Origin: Achromobacter sp. UMC71
GTDB taxonomy: Bacteria; Pseudomonadota; Gammaproteobacteria; Burkholderiales; Burkholderiaceae_B
Length of the DNA stretch: 64,000 bases
Assembly (NCBI RefSeq): GCF_014170305.1
Contig: NZ_LZZT01000031.1
Coordinates: forward strand, 124,001-188,000
Direction of reading: 5' to 3'
Below are positions 7,736 to 15,867 of this stretch, in pieces (the first letter of the stretch is position 1; the number at the start of each line of letters is the position of its first letter). Both the position numbers and the translations under genes were made by a program. Below the pieces are notes generated by a model. It saw only the letters and a list, made by a program, of their open reading frames with translations, searched no databases and was not told where the DNA came from.

Positions 7736-8560
7736 ATGCTTTCGATTACCCGCCAGGATATCCACGTGCCCACCCGGCAAGGCCGCCTTTTCGCGCGGCG
7801 CTGGGACCCCGCGGGCAAGGATGCGAACCCGGCGGGGAATGGCAGTGCGGCGGCGGATCTGGCGCCCATCGTGCTGTTCCACGACTCGCTGGGCTGTGTG
7901 GAGCTATGGCGCGACTTTCCCGAGAATCTGGCCACGGCCACCGGCCGCAGCGTCATCGCCTACGACCGGCTGGGCTTCGGCCAGTCGGCCCCGAACCCCG
8001 CCACGCTTGCCACCGGCTTCGTCGAAGCCGAGGCCCGCGAGGGCTTCCATGACCTGCGCCTGGCACTGGCCATCGGCCGTTACATCGGCCTGGGTCACAG
8101 CGTGGGCGGCGGCATGGCCATCTGCGCCGCGGCCGCCTACCCCGGCGACTGCGTTGCGCTCATCACCGAATCGGCCCAGGCCTTCGCCGAAGACCGCACG
8201 CTGGATGGCATCCGCGCGGCCCAGCGCAACTTCACCGAACCCGGCCAGCTGGACCGACTGAAGAAGTACCACGGCGACAAGGCCGCCTGGGTCCTGAGCG
8301 CCTGGGTCGACACCTGGCTGTCGCCCGCGTTTGCCGATTGGAACTTGAATGAGCCCCTGCGCCAGGTGCGCTGCCCCGTGCTGGCGCTGCACGGCGAGCT
8401 GGACGAATACGGTTCGGCGGTGCACCCTGAGCGCATCGCCGGACTGACCGGCGGCAAGCAGGCGCTGCTGGAGAACTGCGGCCACGTGCCGCATCGCGAA
8501 CAGGAACGCATCGTGCTGGACCTGGCCGGCCAATGGCTCAAGGCCGTCGCCGTGCCGTAG
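7736..8560 (+). CDS. Alpha/beta hydrolase
   Basis: 274-residue alpha/beta-hydrolase-fold enzyme. The nucleophile elbow is GLGHSVGGG (GxSxG, Ser in HSVGG) after the strand YIGLGHS. The oxyanion strand is IVLFHDSLGCVELW. The late acid and base fit LHGELDEYGSAV and NCGHVPHREQ. ATG 7736 is preceded by AGGACC at a sensible spacing; an upstream GTG (7706) would add ten residues without a better ribosome site. Substrate cannot be read from sequence. It lies 73 bases after the MurA-like gene with its own TATAAT in the gap, and a strong hairpin follows the stop. Confidence 0.85.
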   Translation: MLSITRQDIHVPTRQGRLFARRWDPAGKDANPAGNGSAAADLAPIVLFHDSLGCVELWRDFPENLATATGRSVIAYDRLGFGQSAPNPATLATGFVEAEAREGFHDLRLALAIGRYIGLGHSVGGGMAICAAAAYPGDCVALITESAQAFAEDRTLDGIRAAQRNFTEPGQLDRLKKYHGDKAAWVLSAWVDTWLSPAFADWNLNEPLRQVRCPVLALHGELDEYGSAVHPERIAGLTGGKQALLENCGHVPHREQERIVLDLAGQWLKAVAVP

Positions 8561-8572
8561 GCCGTCGCCTGC

Positions 8573-8613
8573 CGCCGGTACGCGCGTTCCCCTCGGAACC
8601 GCGCGTACCGGCG
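8573..8613. terminator. Long GC-rich hairpin after the hydrolase gene
   Basis: Arms CGCCGGTACGCGCG (8573-8586) and its exact complement (8600-8613) make a 14-bp stem, extendable by TTCC/GGAA with one bulge. No T run follows, so it would act as a barrier or a Rho-assisted terminator rather than a classical intrinsic one. Confidence 0.5.
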
Positions 8614-8748
8614 TGATACCTTATATACCGCCGCATCCACGCAGCGGCACGCCAACGCCGCGCCCGGCCCCCTGTCGTAACGCCACGCGCGACGCGCTTT
8701 CGCAGTCCCCAGCCGCAAGTCCGTCCCACCCTACGGAGTGTCAGGAAC

Positions 8749-10128
8749 ATGAGCCATCTGGTTTTGCTGCTGCTCGGCATCGATTACCTGCACAAGCGCG
8801 CCCGCGCGCTGGCCATCGGCGGCTGGATCGTGCTGGCCGCCGGCGTCACGATCTTTGTCGACGCGCTGGATGGCGCGCTGTATTTCCCGCTATACCTGTT
8901 TGCCGTGCTGTTCGTCATCGAAGGGCTGGCCACGCTGGCCATCGCCACTTCGGGCGTCGGCGGCCAGCGGGTGCTGCGCTACGCCAAGGGCGTATTCGTG
9001 CTGACCGCCGGCATTCTGATCCTGGCGGGCCACCACCACGGCCATTTCCTGCTGTCGATGATCTTCGGCTTGCTGTTCCTCGTGGACGGCCTGATGCAGT
9101 GCATCGCGGCCTACGTGGTGCGCTACCCGCGCTGGCGCTACGTATTCGCATCCGGCGTGGCCGAGGTGCTGCTGGCCATCTTCTTCTTCCAGCCCTATCC
9201 CACCCATTATGTCGGCACCGTGCCGTACTGCCTGGGCCTGTTCCTGGCGTTTTCGGGCATGAAGCTGCTGTGGCTGGCCCGGCGCGTGCACAGCCTCGAT
9301 TCCAACCCGGCCCTGGCGGCCAATCCGCACCCCGACTTCATGCCGACCCGCATCGACGGGCCGGCCCAGACCGTATTCGATGGACCGCCCCAGGCGAGCG
9401 AGCGGGCGTTGACGGTCCATGTCTGGACGCCGTCCGGCTCGGCCAAGACGGCCACGCGCAACTATCCGGTGCTGGATCGCTACATCGCCGCCGTGGACAT
9501 CAACGGCGTGGTGTCCACCGGCCATGCCGCACTGGAATCGCCCGAAGGCGTCTACATCAGCCTGTATCCCGCGCAAGAGATCGACCATTCGCCCGAACAA
9601 TTCGGCACCTTGCTGCGCGCCACCGCCGACAACGACGTGCCGGGGGTCTACCAGCCCGACTATGCCACCGAGTCCCAGGCCTGGTGCCCGTCGACCATGC
9701 AGGTGCGCATCCGCAATTACGACGCCGGCAAGCTGCAGGCATTCTGGGACAGCTACCGCCAGACCGAGATCTACAACCTGACGCACCGCAACTGCTCCAG
9801 TTCGGTTTCGGCCGCGCTGGAGGCGGCGCTGGACGGCGTGGTGGGCCGGTTGCATGGCCCGCGCGCCGGTTGGGGCGTGCTGCTGCGCCTGATGCTGACG
9901 CCTGAACTGTGGGTAGCGGCGCAGATCCGCAAGCGCGCCCTGACCATGGCCTGGACCCCGGGACTGACGCTGGACTATGCCCGCGCGCTGAGCATGCTGG
10001 CCGATCCGCGGCCGTTCGGCTGGTGGAAGATGTCGCAGGCCGCGATTCGCCAGATCGCGGCGCTGCGCGCCGGCTGGCGCCGCCAGGACCGCGAGGCCGG
10101 CGCCCGCAACGCGCAGACCCAGCCATGA
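8749..10128 (+). CDS. HdeD-like membrane domain fused to a permuted papain-like domain
   Basis: 459-residue two-part protein. Residues 1-180 hold about six hydrophobic helices in the spacing of the HdeD/DUF308 family (for example GGWIVLAAGVTIFVDAL, LYLFAVLFVIEGLATLAI, LLSMIFGLLFLVDGLM). From about residue 220 a soluble domain contains VDINGVVSTGHAALE (His259) and, 90 residues later, LTHRNCSSSVSAAL (Cys349). A His followed by a distal Asn-Cys is the arrangement of permuted papain-like enzymes (LRAT, PPPDE and Lnb-like). It could be an acyltransferase or amidase acting at the membrane surface. The stop overlaps the next start (ATGA), so the two genes are translationally coupled. The fusion is real in this sequence; the function is inferred from motif order only. 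Confidence 0.72.
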   Translation: MSHLVLLLLGIDYLHKRARALAIGGWIVLAAGVTIFVDALDGALYFPLYLFAVLFVIEGLATLAIATSGVGGQRVLRYAKGVFVLTAGILILAGHHHGHFLLSMIFGLLFLVDGLMQCIAAYVVRYPRWRYVFASGVAEVLLAIFFFQPYPTHYVGTVPYCLGLFLAFSGMKLLWLARRVHSLDSNPALAANPHPDFMPTRIDGPAQTVFDGPPQASERALTVHVWTPSGSAKTATRNYPVLDRYIAAVDINGVVSTGHAALESPEGVYISLYPAQEIDHSPEQFGTLLRATADNDVPGVYQPDYATESQAWCPSTMQVRIRNYDAGKLQAFWDSYRQTEIYNLTHRNCSSSVSAALEAALDGVVGRLHGPRAGWGVLLRLMLTPELWVAAQIRKRALTMAWTPGLTLDYARALSMLADPRPFGWWKMSQAAIRQIAALRAGWRRQDREAGARNAQTQP

Positions 10129-11162
10129 TGGGGCTGCTGGCCGTGGGCGTGGCCATCGTGGCCGGCGCGGCGTGGGGCGCCTTGGCGCTCTGGTTCCAGC
10201 CGGCAGGCGATGGCAAGAAGCGCGCGCTGCTGCCCGCGGCCTGGCTGGCGCTGGCAGCCGCCGCGTTGATCGGCCTGGCGTTCGGCCACACCCTGCCCGC
10301 CTGGGGCTTCGGGGTATTGCTGCTGGCGCTGCTGGCCTGGTGGCATTGGGGCGTACGCCCGTCCAACGATCGCGAATGGATCCCCGAGGTCGCCCGCGTC
10401 ACGCAGGGCTCGGTGCGGGGCGACACGCTGACCCTGCGCAACGTTCGCAATTTCGACTGGCGCACGGCCGCCGACTACGACGTGCGCTGGGACACGCGCA
10501 CCTACGATCTGTCGCGCCTGGCGTCGGTGGACCTGGCGCTGTCGTATTGGGGCCGCCCGGCAATCGCGCATGCGCTGGTGTCGTTCGGCTTTACCGACGG
10601 CCAATATGTGGTGTTCTCGGTGGAGATCCGCCGCAAACTGCGCGACAAGTTTTCGGAGATCGGCGGATTCTTCCGTCAATACGAGCTGTCGGTGCTGGCC
10701 TCGACCGAAGAGGACAGCCTGCGGGTGCGCACCAATGTCCGCGGCGAGGATGGCTATCTGTACCGCGTGCACATGCCGGATGGCGCAGCCCGCAAGCTGC
10801 TGTTGTCGTATGTGGACACCGCCAGCCAGCTGGCGCGCCAGCCCCGCTTCTACAACACGCTGACGGCCAACTGCATCACCATCATCTACCAGCTGGCCGA
10901 CAAGATCGTGCCCGGCCTGCCGCTCGATTACCGGCTGCTGCTGTCCGGGTATCTGCCCGAATACCTGTACCGGCTGGGCACGCTGCAAGGCGCGGACAGC
11001 GCGGCGGCCTACCGGCGGGCCGGCCGCTATACCGACCGCGCCCGCGCCACGACGGACGCCACGCAGTACTCGCGCAACATCCGGCTGGGCGTGCCCGGCA
11101 TATCCCAAGACGGCGATAGCGCCGACGCCGCCGGCCCACGCGGGCTGGATACCCCGGCCTAG
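10125..11162 (+). CDS. DUF4105 (Lnb-type) membrane protein
   Basis: 345 residues: three N-terminal hydrophobic segments (about 4-24, 35-55 and 60-78), then a soluble domain of the DUF4105 type. The family pattern is visible: NFDWRTAADYDVRWDTRTYDLSRL, the His-containing strand AIAHALVSFGF (His149), FSVEIRRKL, and the Cys-containing helix YNTLTANCITII (Cys250). In Bacteroides a DUF4105 protein (Lnb) is the lipoprotein N-acyltransferase; the catalytic pair is expected to be this His and Cys. The ATG at 10125 overlaps the preceding stop by four bases. A proteobacterium normally uses Lnt, so a lipoprotein role here is uncertain. The C-terminus is a low-complexity polar tail. Confidence 0.75.
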   Translation: MMGLLAVGVAIVAGAAWGALALWFQPAGDGKKRALLPAAWLALAAAALIGLAFGHTLPAWGFGVLLLALLAWWHWGVRPSNDREWIPEVARVTQGSVRGDTLTLRNVRNFDWRTAADYDVRWDTRTYDLSRLASVDLALSYWGRPAIAHALVSFGFTDGQYVVFSVEIRRKLRDKFSEIGGFFRQYELSVLASTEEDSLRVRTNVRGEDGYLYRVHMPDGAARKLLLSYVDTASQLARQPRFYNTLTANCITIIYQLADKIVPGLPLDYRLLLSGYLPEYLYRLGTLQGADSAAAYRRAGRYTDRARATTDATQYSRNIRLGVPGISQDGDSADAAGPRGLDTPA

Positions 11163-11179
11163 GGCCTGTTGACAGGCCC
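11162..11179. terminator. Hairpin between convergent genes
   Basis: GGGCCTG (11162-11168) pairs perfectly with CAGGCCC (11173-11179) around a TTGA loop, in the 25-bp space between the DUF4105 gene and the convergent SDR gene. No T run is present. Confidence 0.4.
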
Positions 11180-11187
11180 TGGGTCCG

Positions 11188-11931
11188 TCACGTCAGATTC
11201 AAGCCCCCATCCGACAGCAGGATTTCCCCTGTCAGATAGTCGGACTGCACCAGCAGCGCCACCGCCTGGGCGATGTCGTCGGGACTGGCCGCGCGCCGCA
11301 TCGGCGAGCGCTCCTTCCATAACTGCTGCGCCTGCCTCCAGTCTTGCGTCAGCGGCGTATCCACCAGGCCGGGCGCCACCGCGTTGACGCGGATGCCCGG
11401 GGCCAGCGACACAGCCAGCAGCCGGGTCACGTGGTTCAGCGCGGCCTTGGCCGCCGCATAGGGAATGGACGCGCCCTTGGGCCGCACCCCTGCGTGCGAA
11501 CTCACATTGACGACACAGGCCGGTTTGCCGGTTGCGGCCGACGCGAGCAGCGCGGCTTGCGCCTCGGCGACCAGGCGAAACGGTGCGACGACATTGACTT
11601 CATGCATCTCGTGCCACACGTCCGGCGTGGCGGCCGCCAGGTCGCCATGCGCAATAACGCGGCTGATGCCGGCATTGTTGACCAGCACGTCCAGCCGGCC
11701 CCACGCGGCCACGGCCTCGCGCACCAGCCGGACCCGGTCCGCGTCGACAGCCAGGTCGGCCTGTATGTACACGGCCGAGCCCAGCTCGGCGGCCAGGGCC
11801 TGCCCCGTATCCGCCGAACGGCGTGAATGCAGGACCACGGAATAGCCGTCGCGCGCCAAGCGCCGGGCGATGGCCGCGCCGATGCCGGACGTGGATCCGG
11901 TGACCAGCGCGACGGGAGATGGATGCGACAT
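11188..11931 (-). CDS. Short-chain dehydrogenase/reductase
   Basis: 247-residue classical SDR. The cofactor motif TGSTSGIGAAIARRLA is near residues 11-26, NNAGISRV follows at about 86, and the catalytic Ser region VNVSSHAGVRPKGASIPYAAAKAALNH contains YxxxK (Tyr, then Lys four residues on). The C-terminus LTGEILLSDGGLNLT is typical of FabG-like SDRs. An Arg after the second strand (LHSRRSADT) suggests NADP preference. It lies 9 bp downstream of the hydrolase gene in a TetR-hydrolase-SDR operon, so it is probably part of a small inducible detoxification or catabolic unit. Confidence 0.9.
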   Translation of the reverse strand: MSHPSPVALVTGSTSGIGAAIARRLARDGYSVVLHSRRSADTGQALAAELGSAVYIQADLAVDADRVRLVREAVAAWGRLDVLVNNAGISRVIAHGDLAAATPDVWHEMHEVNVVAPFRLVAEAQAALLASAATGKPACVVNVSSHAGVRPKGASIPYAAAKAALNHVTRLLAVSLAPGIRVNAVAPGLVDTPLTQDWRQAQQLWKERSPMRRAASPDDIAQAVALLVQSDYLTGEILLSDGGLNLT

Positions 11932-11940
11932 GGTTGGGTG

Positions 11941-12783
11941 CTACGCGGAAGAGGATGCGCCCGCCCCGCCGGGGCAGCGGCCGATGAAAGCGGCGATCCG
12001 TGCGGTGATGTCCGCCGGGTGGTCCAGGCTGGGCAGATGCGCGGCGCCGGCGGACGCACAGGCCTCGCCCTGCGGCAGGATGCCGGCTACCCGGCGCGCG
12101 CGTTCCTGGATATGGGGAAAGTCCAGATCGCCCCAGATCACCAGCGCCGGGGCCGTGAACTCGCGCAAGCGCGAGTAGGCCGCCACGTCGTCACGGCTGG
12201 CTCCCATGGGCGCGGCGCGCAGCGCTCGCCCGTGCATGTCCAGGAACTGCTCGCGCACCGCGCCGGCGACCCGGCCTTCGGCGGCCAGGGGGCCGTCCAG
12301 GAACAGGCGCGCTTTCAGGCGGTTCACGCCGTCGAGATCGCCCGCTGCCTCGACGGCCTTCAAGGGCGCCATCAGCGCCTGCATGGTGGGCGGCAACGCC
12401 ACTTCCGGCGAGCCGGCCACGGTGGGCGAAATCAGCACCAGCCCCCGCACGGCCGCGGGATGCATCAGCGCTGCGTCCATCGCGATGCGCGCGCCTTGGG
12501 AACAGCCAACCAGAATCGCCGGCTTGCCGTCCGCGACGGTGTCGATGACCGCCATCAGGTCGGCCACGGCCGAGTGGTCCTCGGCTTGCCCGCGCGTGTC
12601 GCCAAAACCGCGCCGGTCGTAGGCAATGGCTTGGCAGCCAGCAGCGCCGAGGCTCTCAAGCTGCGGCCGCCACATGCGGCGATCGCAGATGGAAGCATGC
12701 AGGAAGACGACGGGGTCGCCGCTGCCCACGGCGTCGGCAGCCAACACGGCACGGCCGCAGGCGATCTCAAAACGGGAATGCAT
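11941..12783 (-). CDS. Alpha/beta hydrolase in TetR-controlled operon
   Basis: 280-residue alpha/beta hydrolase resembling the 3-oxoadipate enol-lactonase/haloperoxidase group. The oxyanion segment PVVFLHASICDRRMW, the DRRGFGDT loop, and the nucleophile elbow LVGCSQGARIA (GxSxG) are visible. The late acid and base fit VIWGDLDFPH and AAHLPSLDHP. The start at 12783 is preceded by AAGGA at good spacing; a TTG five codons upstream overlaps that site. Between TetR (36 bp away) and SDR (9 bp away), it is the second gene of the operon. Substrate unknown; a lactone, ester or epoxide would fit with the SDR. Confidence 0.87.
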   Translation of the reverse strand: MHSRFEIACGRAVLAADAVGSGDPVVFLHASICDRRMWRPQLESLGAAGCQAIAYDRRGFGDTRGQAEDHSAVADLMAVIDTVADGKPAILVGCSQGARIAMDAALMHPAAVRGLVLISPTVAGSPEVALPPTMQALMAPLKAVEAAGDLDGVNRLKARLFLDGPLAAEGRVAGAVREQFLDMHGRALRAAPMGASRDDVAAYSRLREFTAPALVIWGDLDFPHIQERARRVAGILPQGEACASAGAAHLPSLDHPADITARIAAFIGRCPGGAGASSSA

Positions 12784-12819
12784 GGCGTGTCCTTGCAAGC
12801 GCCGGAAAGAGCGGCAATC

Positions 12820-13461
12820 TTACTCCCGGGCGGACGACGCCAGGCTGTCCAGATAGGCACACAGCATGTCGGCCAGCGCGCCGGCATAAGCGTCGATGTC
12901 TTCGGCGGTGTGCGGGGTTTCCGAGAACTGCTTGCCGACCGCGCTGAGCGTGGTGGTGATCAGGTCGCCGGCCAGGGTTCGCGCGGCATCGGAAGCTTGC
13001 GGCAAGGCTTCGCGCAGAAAGACCAGGACGATGCGGGCGCCCTCTTCCTTGGTGGCTCGCGCTTCGGGCGCATCCCGGTACAGCGGCGCGGTGTCGTTGA
13101 GCGCCACGCGCATCACGGCCTCCTCGCATTCCGACCGGACGAACGCAACCACCAGCGTGCGCAGGCGCTCGCGCGGAGGCTGGCTGGCGTCTTCGAGAAT
13201 GCGGCGCAACAGGCCAGACGTCTGCGCCCATTCATCCATCTGCAGCCGGTACAGAATGGCGGCCTTGTTGGGAAAGTATTGATAGAGCGAGCCGATGCTG
13301 ACGCCGGCCTTCTCGGCGACACGCGCGGTGGTGAAGCGCTGCGCGCCCTCTTTGGCCAAAACCTGAGCCCCGGCCTGCAAAATGGCGGCGACCAGCTCCG
13401 CCGAGCGGGTCTGCTGGGGCTGTTTTCGCTCTGAGAGCTTGGCGCTGCGGTGGGTGGCCAT
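12820..13461 (-). CDS. TetR-family transcriptional repressor
   Basis: 213-residue regulator. After a basic N-terminus (KLSERKQPQQTRSAELVAAIL) comes the TetR helix-turn-helix VAEKAGVSIGSLYQYFPNKAAILYRLQ at about residues 48-75, the most conserved part of the family. The C-terminal ligand domain is unassigned. It is the first gene of the minus-strand operon with the hydrolase and SDR, and divergent from the O-methyltransferase. The intergenic palindrome at 13488-13507 is the obvious operator, placed to repress both directions and the regulator itself. Confidence 0.92.
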   Translation of the reverse strand: MATHRSAKLSERKQPQQTRSAELVAAILQAGAQVLAKEGAQRFTTARVAEKAGVSIGSLYQYFPNKAAILYRLQMDEWAQTSGLLRRILEDASQPPRERLRTLVVAFVRSECEEAVMRVALNDTAPLYRDAPEARATKEEGARIVLVFLREALPQASDAARTLAGDLITTTLSAVGKQFSETPHTAEDIDAYAGALADMLCAYLDSLASSARE

Positions 13462-13487
13462 GGGTGTCCGGAAATGCGAATAGAGAA

Positions 13488-13507
13488 ATGCGACGAATTC
13501 GTCGTAT
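13488..13507. promoter_or_regulatory. Near-perfect palindrome, probable TetR operator
   Basis: ATGCGACGAATTCGTCGTAT is palindromic over 20 bases with one mismatched pair; the inner 14 bases (13491-13504) are perfect. It lies 26 bases upstream of the TetR start and 32 bases before the O-methyltransferase ATG. Length, symmetry and position fit a TetR dimer site. Confidence 0.75.
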
Positions 13508-13539
13508 TCTAAATCACCTTCTGACACCGGACATATCGC

Positions 13540-14208
13540 ATGACCAACACCCTCACTTCTTCCCCCCTCGCGCCCTTGCTCGACCTGCTGTTCACGCAAG
13601 CCGATGCCTCTTGGTCCACTGCCGACCCCGCCCTGACCAATCTGTCCGAAGACGAACAGACGCGCCTGATGCGCAGCAAGACCGACTACCGGGACTTCTA
13701 TGGCCGCATGAAGGATCTGCCGCTGGCGGTGTCGCCCGAAACCGGCACCCTGCTCTACATGCTGGCGCGCAGCGGAAAAGCCCGCACGATCGTGGAATTC
13801 GGCACCTCGTTCGGCATCTCGACGCTGCATCTGGCGGCGGCACTGCGTGACAACGGCGGCGGCCGCCTGATCACCAGCGAATTCGAACCGTCCAAAGTGG
13901 CACGGGCGCGCGACAACCTGACCGCGGGCGGCCTGGTCGACCTGGTTGAATTCCGCCAAGGCGACGCGCTGCAAACGCTGGCCACCGACCTGCCGGACCA
14001 CATCGACCTGGTTCTGCTGGACGGCGCCAAGGCGCTGTACTCCGACATCCTGACGCTGCTGGAAAGTCGCTTGCGGCCGGGCGCCATGATCGTGGCGGAC
14101 AACGCCGACTACTGCCCCGAATACCTGGCTCGCGTGCGTTCACCGGAATCGGGCTACCTGTCCACGCCGTTCAGCGGCGACGTCGAAGTGTCGATGCGGC
14201 TGGGTTGA
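13540..14208 (+). CDS. SAM-dependent O-methyltransferase
   Basis: 222-residue class I methyltransferase of the catechol/caffeoyl-CoA O-methyltransferase type. The SAM-binding motif I is TIVEFGTSFGISTLHLAAAL (about residues 83-102). The acidic motif II is LITSEFEPSKVARARDNL, and DLVLLDGAKALYSDIL carries the DGxK-like metal-binding segment, followed by IVADNADYCPEYL. It is divergent from the TetR operon across the palindrome and therefore probably under the same repressor. Small phenolic substrates would fit, as an inference. The MFS gene converges 17 bases downstream. Confidence 0.85.
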   Translation: MTNTLTSSPLAPLLDLLFTQADASWSTADPALTNLSEDEQTRLMRSKTDYRDFYGRMKDLPLAVSPETGTLLYMLARSGKARTIVEFGTSFGISTLHLAAALRDNGGGRLITSEFEPSKVARARDNLTAGGLVDLVEFRQGDALQTLATDLPDHIDLVLLDGAKALYSDILTLLESRLRPGAMIVADNADYCPEYLARVRSPESGYLSTPFSGDVEVSMRLG

Positions 14209-14225
14209 TCGGCACGCGCCAGCGC

Positions 14226-15758
14226 TCAAACCCGCGCCTGCGCCGGCCGCGCCGCGGCTTGCGGCTCTGGCCGGCCCAGGAACAGGAACACGACCAGCGC
14301 GGTCAGCACGGTAATGGCCGCCAGTATCCACAGCAAGGTGGCGAACGCATTGCCCGATGCGTGCGCCAGCACCGCGCGGCCCACATCCGGCAACAGCCGG
14401 GCCGCCGCCGGGAAATCGCCCGCCGCCAGGCGCTGGGCGGCATCGGCCGTCTGCGCACCCGGCACCGCCGCCGCCAGATGACGCGAGGTCAACGCCACCT
14501 GCACCGCGCTGACGATCGCCAGCGCCACGCCCTCGCCCGCAACCCGCGTGGTGCTGAAGATGCCGGTAGCCATGCCGGCGCGCTCCTTGGGCACGACGCT
14601 GACGGCCAGGCCGTCCATCAAGCCCCACGGCAGGCTGATACCCACGCCGATCATCAGCATCGGGCCGATCAACGCCTGCACGTCGCCGCGTCCCATCGCC
14701 AGGCCCAGCCACGCCAACCCGGCCGCGGACGCCAGCAAGCCCGCGCCGCAGATCACGGCCGGCGCCAGCCAGCGCGTCAACAAGCCGGCCGCCAGCGGCA
14801 ACAGCAGCAATGGCGCCGACAACGCGATCATCATGCGGCCGGCCTCGATTTCGCTCAGGCCGTCCACGGCGATGAAGCGCACGGGCAGCAGGATCAGCAA
14901 GACCACGAAGGCGTACGCCGGCGCGGCAGCCAGCAGCTGCACGCCCAGAAAGCGCCCATAGCGGAACAAGGTCAGGTCCAGCATGGGCCGCGCCGTGCGC
15001 AGTTCAATCGCGGCAAACACGGCGAACAGCAATACCGCGCCGGCCAGCATCGCGACCGTCACCGGATCGCCCCAGCCATCTTGCGGCGCGCGCAGGATAC
15101 CCCAGGTCAAGAGCGCCAGGGCCGCGGTGAACGTGACCGCGCCCGGCCAGTCCAGCCGTCCCGCCGACGGGTCGCGCGATTCGCGCAAGGTCCTCGCGCC
15201 CAGCCCAAAGGCGATGGCGGCCAGCACGATCACCAGCAGGAAAATGCTGCGCCAGCCGTAATGCTCGATCAGCCAGGCCGACGAGATCGGGCCGAACGAC
15301 AGGCCGGCGCCGAAGCTGGCCCCCAGCAGGCTGAAGGCGCGCATGCGCGATAGGCCGTCGAACTCCTGCGCCAGCGCCGCCGCGCCGCCGGAAAAGATGG
15401 CCGCGCCACCCAGGCCCTGCGCGGCGCGCAGCAGGTCGAACGCGACGATACCGGGCGCATAGATCAAGCCGATGGACGCGGCCAGGAATACGGCCGTCCC
15501 TGCCAGGAACACGCGGCGGCGGCCATAGCGGTCAGCCAGGGCGCCGGCCGCCAGCAGCGCGCTGCCGAAGGCCAGCATGAAGGCGTTGGTCACCCAGTTC
15601 AAGGCGACCGGGCTGCCGCCCAGCGCCTGGGCGATCGACGGCAGCGCGATGGCCGGGCCGGTGAAACTCAGCGGCATGGCCGCGCAGGCCAGGCACACGG
15701 CAATCAGGATCAGGGTCTTGCGGGCCGCGGTTAGCGGCGCTGAAGCGATGGGCGTCAT
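14226..15758 (-). CDS. DHA2-family MFS transporter
   Basis: 510-residue EmrB/QacA-type exporter. The first helix region reads PLSFTGPAIALPSIAQALGGSP, then NWVTNAFMLAFGSALLAAGALADRYGRRRVFLAG, the loop-2 motif with GxLADRxGRRR. Total hydrophobicity fits 14 helices. ATG 15758 is chosen because in-frame extensions upstream run into the divergent LysR gene. It is divergent from that LysR gene, a common exporter/regulator pairing, with dyads in the spacer (15782-15796 and 15818-15856). Substrate unknown. Confidence 0.88.
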   Translation of the reverse strand: MTPIASAPLTAARKTLILIAVCLACAAMPLSFTGPAIALPSIAQALGGSPVALNWVTNAFMLAFGSALLAAGALADRYGRRRVFLAGTAVFLAASIGLIYAPGIVAFDLLRAAQGLGGAAIFSGGAAALAQEFDGLSRMRAFSLLGASFGAGLSFGPISSAWLIEHYGWRSIFLLVIVLAAIAFGLGARTLRESRDPSAGRLDWPGAVTFTAALALLTWGILRAPQDGWGDPVTVAMLAGAVLLFAVFAAIELRTARPMLDLTLFRYGRFLGVQLLAAAPAYAFVVLLILLPVRFIAVDGLSEIEAGRMMIALSAPLLLLPLAAGLLTRWLAPAVICGAGLLASAAGLAWLGLAMGRGDVQALIGPMLMIGVGISLPWGLMDGLAVSVVPKERAGMATGIFSTTRVAGEGVALAIVSAVQVALTSRHLAAAVPGAQTADAAQRLAAGDFPAAARLLPDVGRAVLAHASGNAFATLLWILAAITVLTALVVFLFLGRPEPQAAARPAQARV

Positions 15759-15781
15759 GGAAAAACCGGAGAAGAAGGAAC

Positions 15782-15796
15782 GGTATTGAAGATACC
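15782..15796. promoter_or_regulatory. Dyad between divergent MFS and LysR genes
   Basis: GGTAT-N5-ATACC is a perfect 5-5-5 dyad 24 bases before the MFS start. A looser dyad, TGAGGTAAA (15818-15826) facing ATTTCCTCA (15848-15856), lies just before the LysR ATG. Both are candidate sites for the LysR protein. Confidence 0.4.
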
Positions 15797-15867
15797 TGCG
15801 CCTCCTGTTCGGATAAATGAGGTAAAAATCCACACATAAGAGAATTAATTTCCTCAATGGAGGCCCC

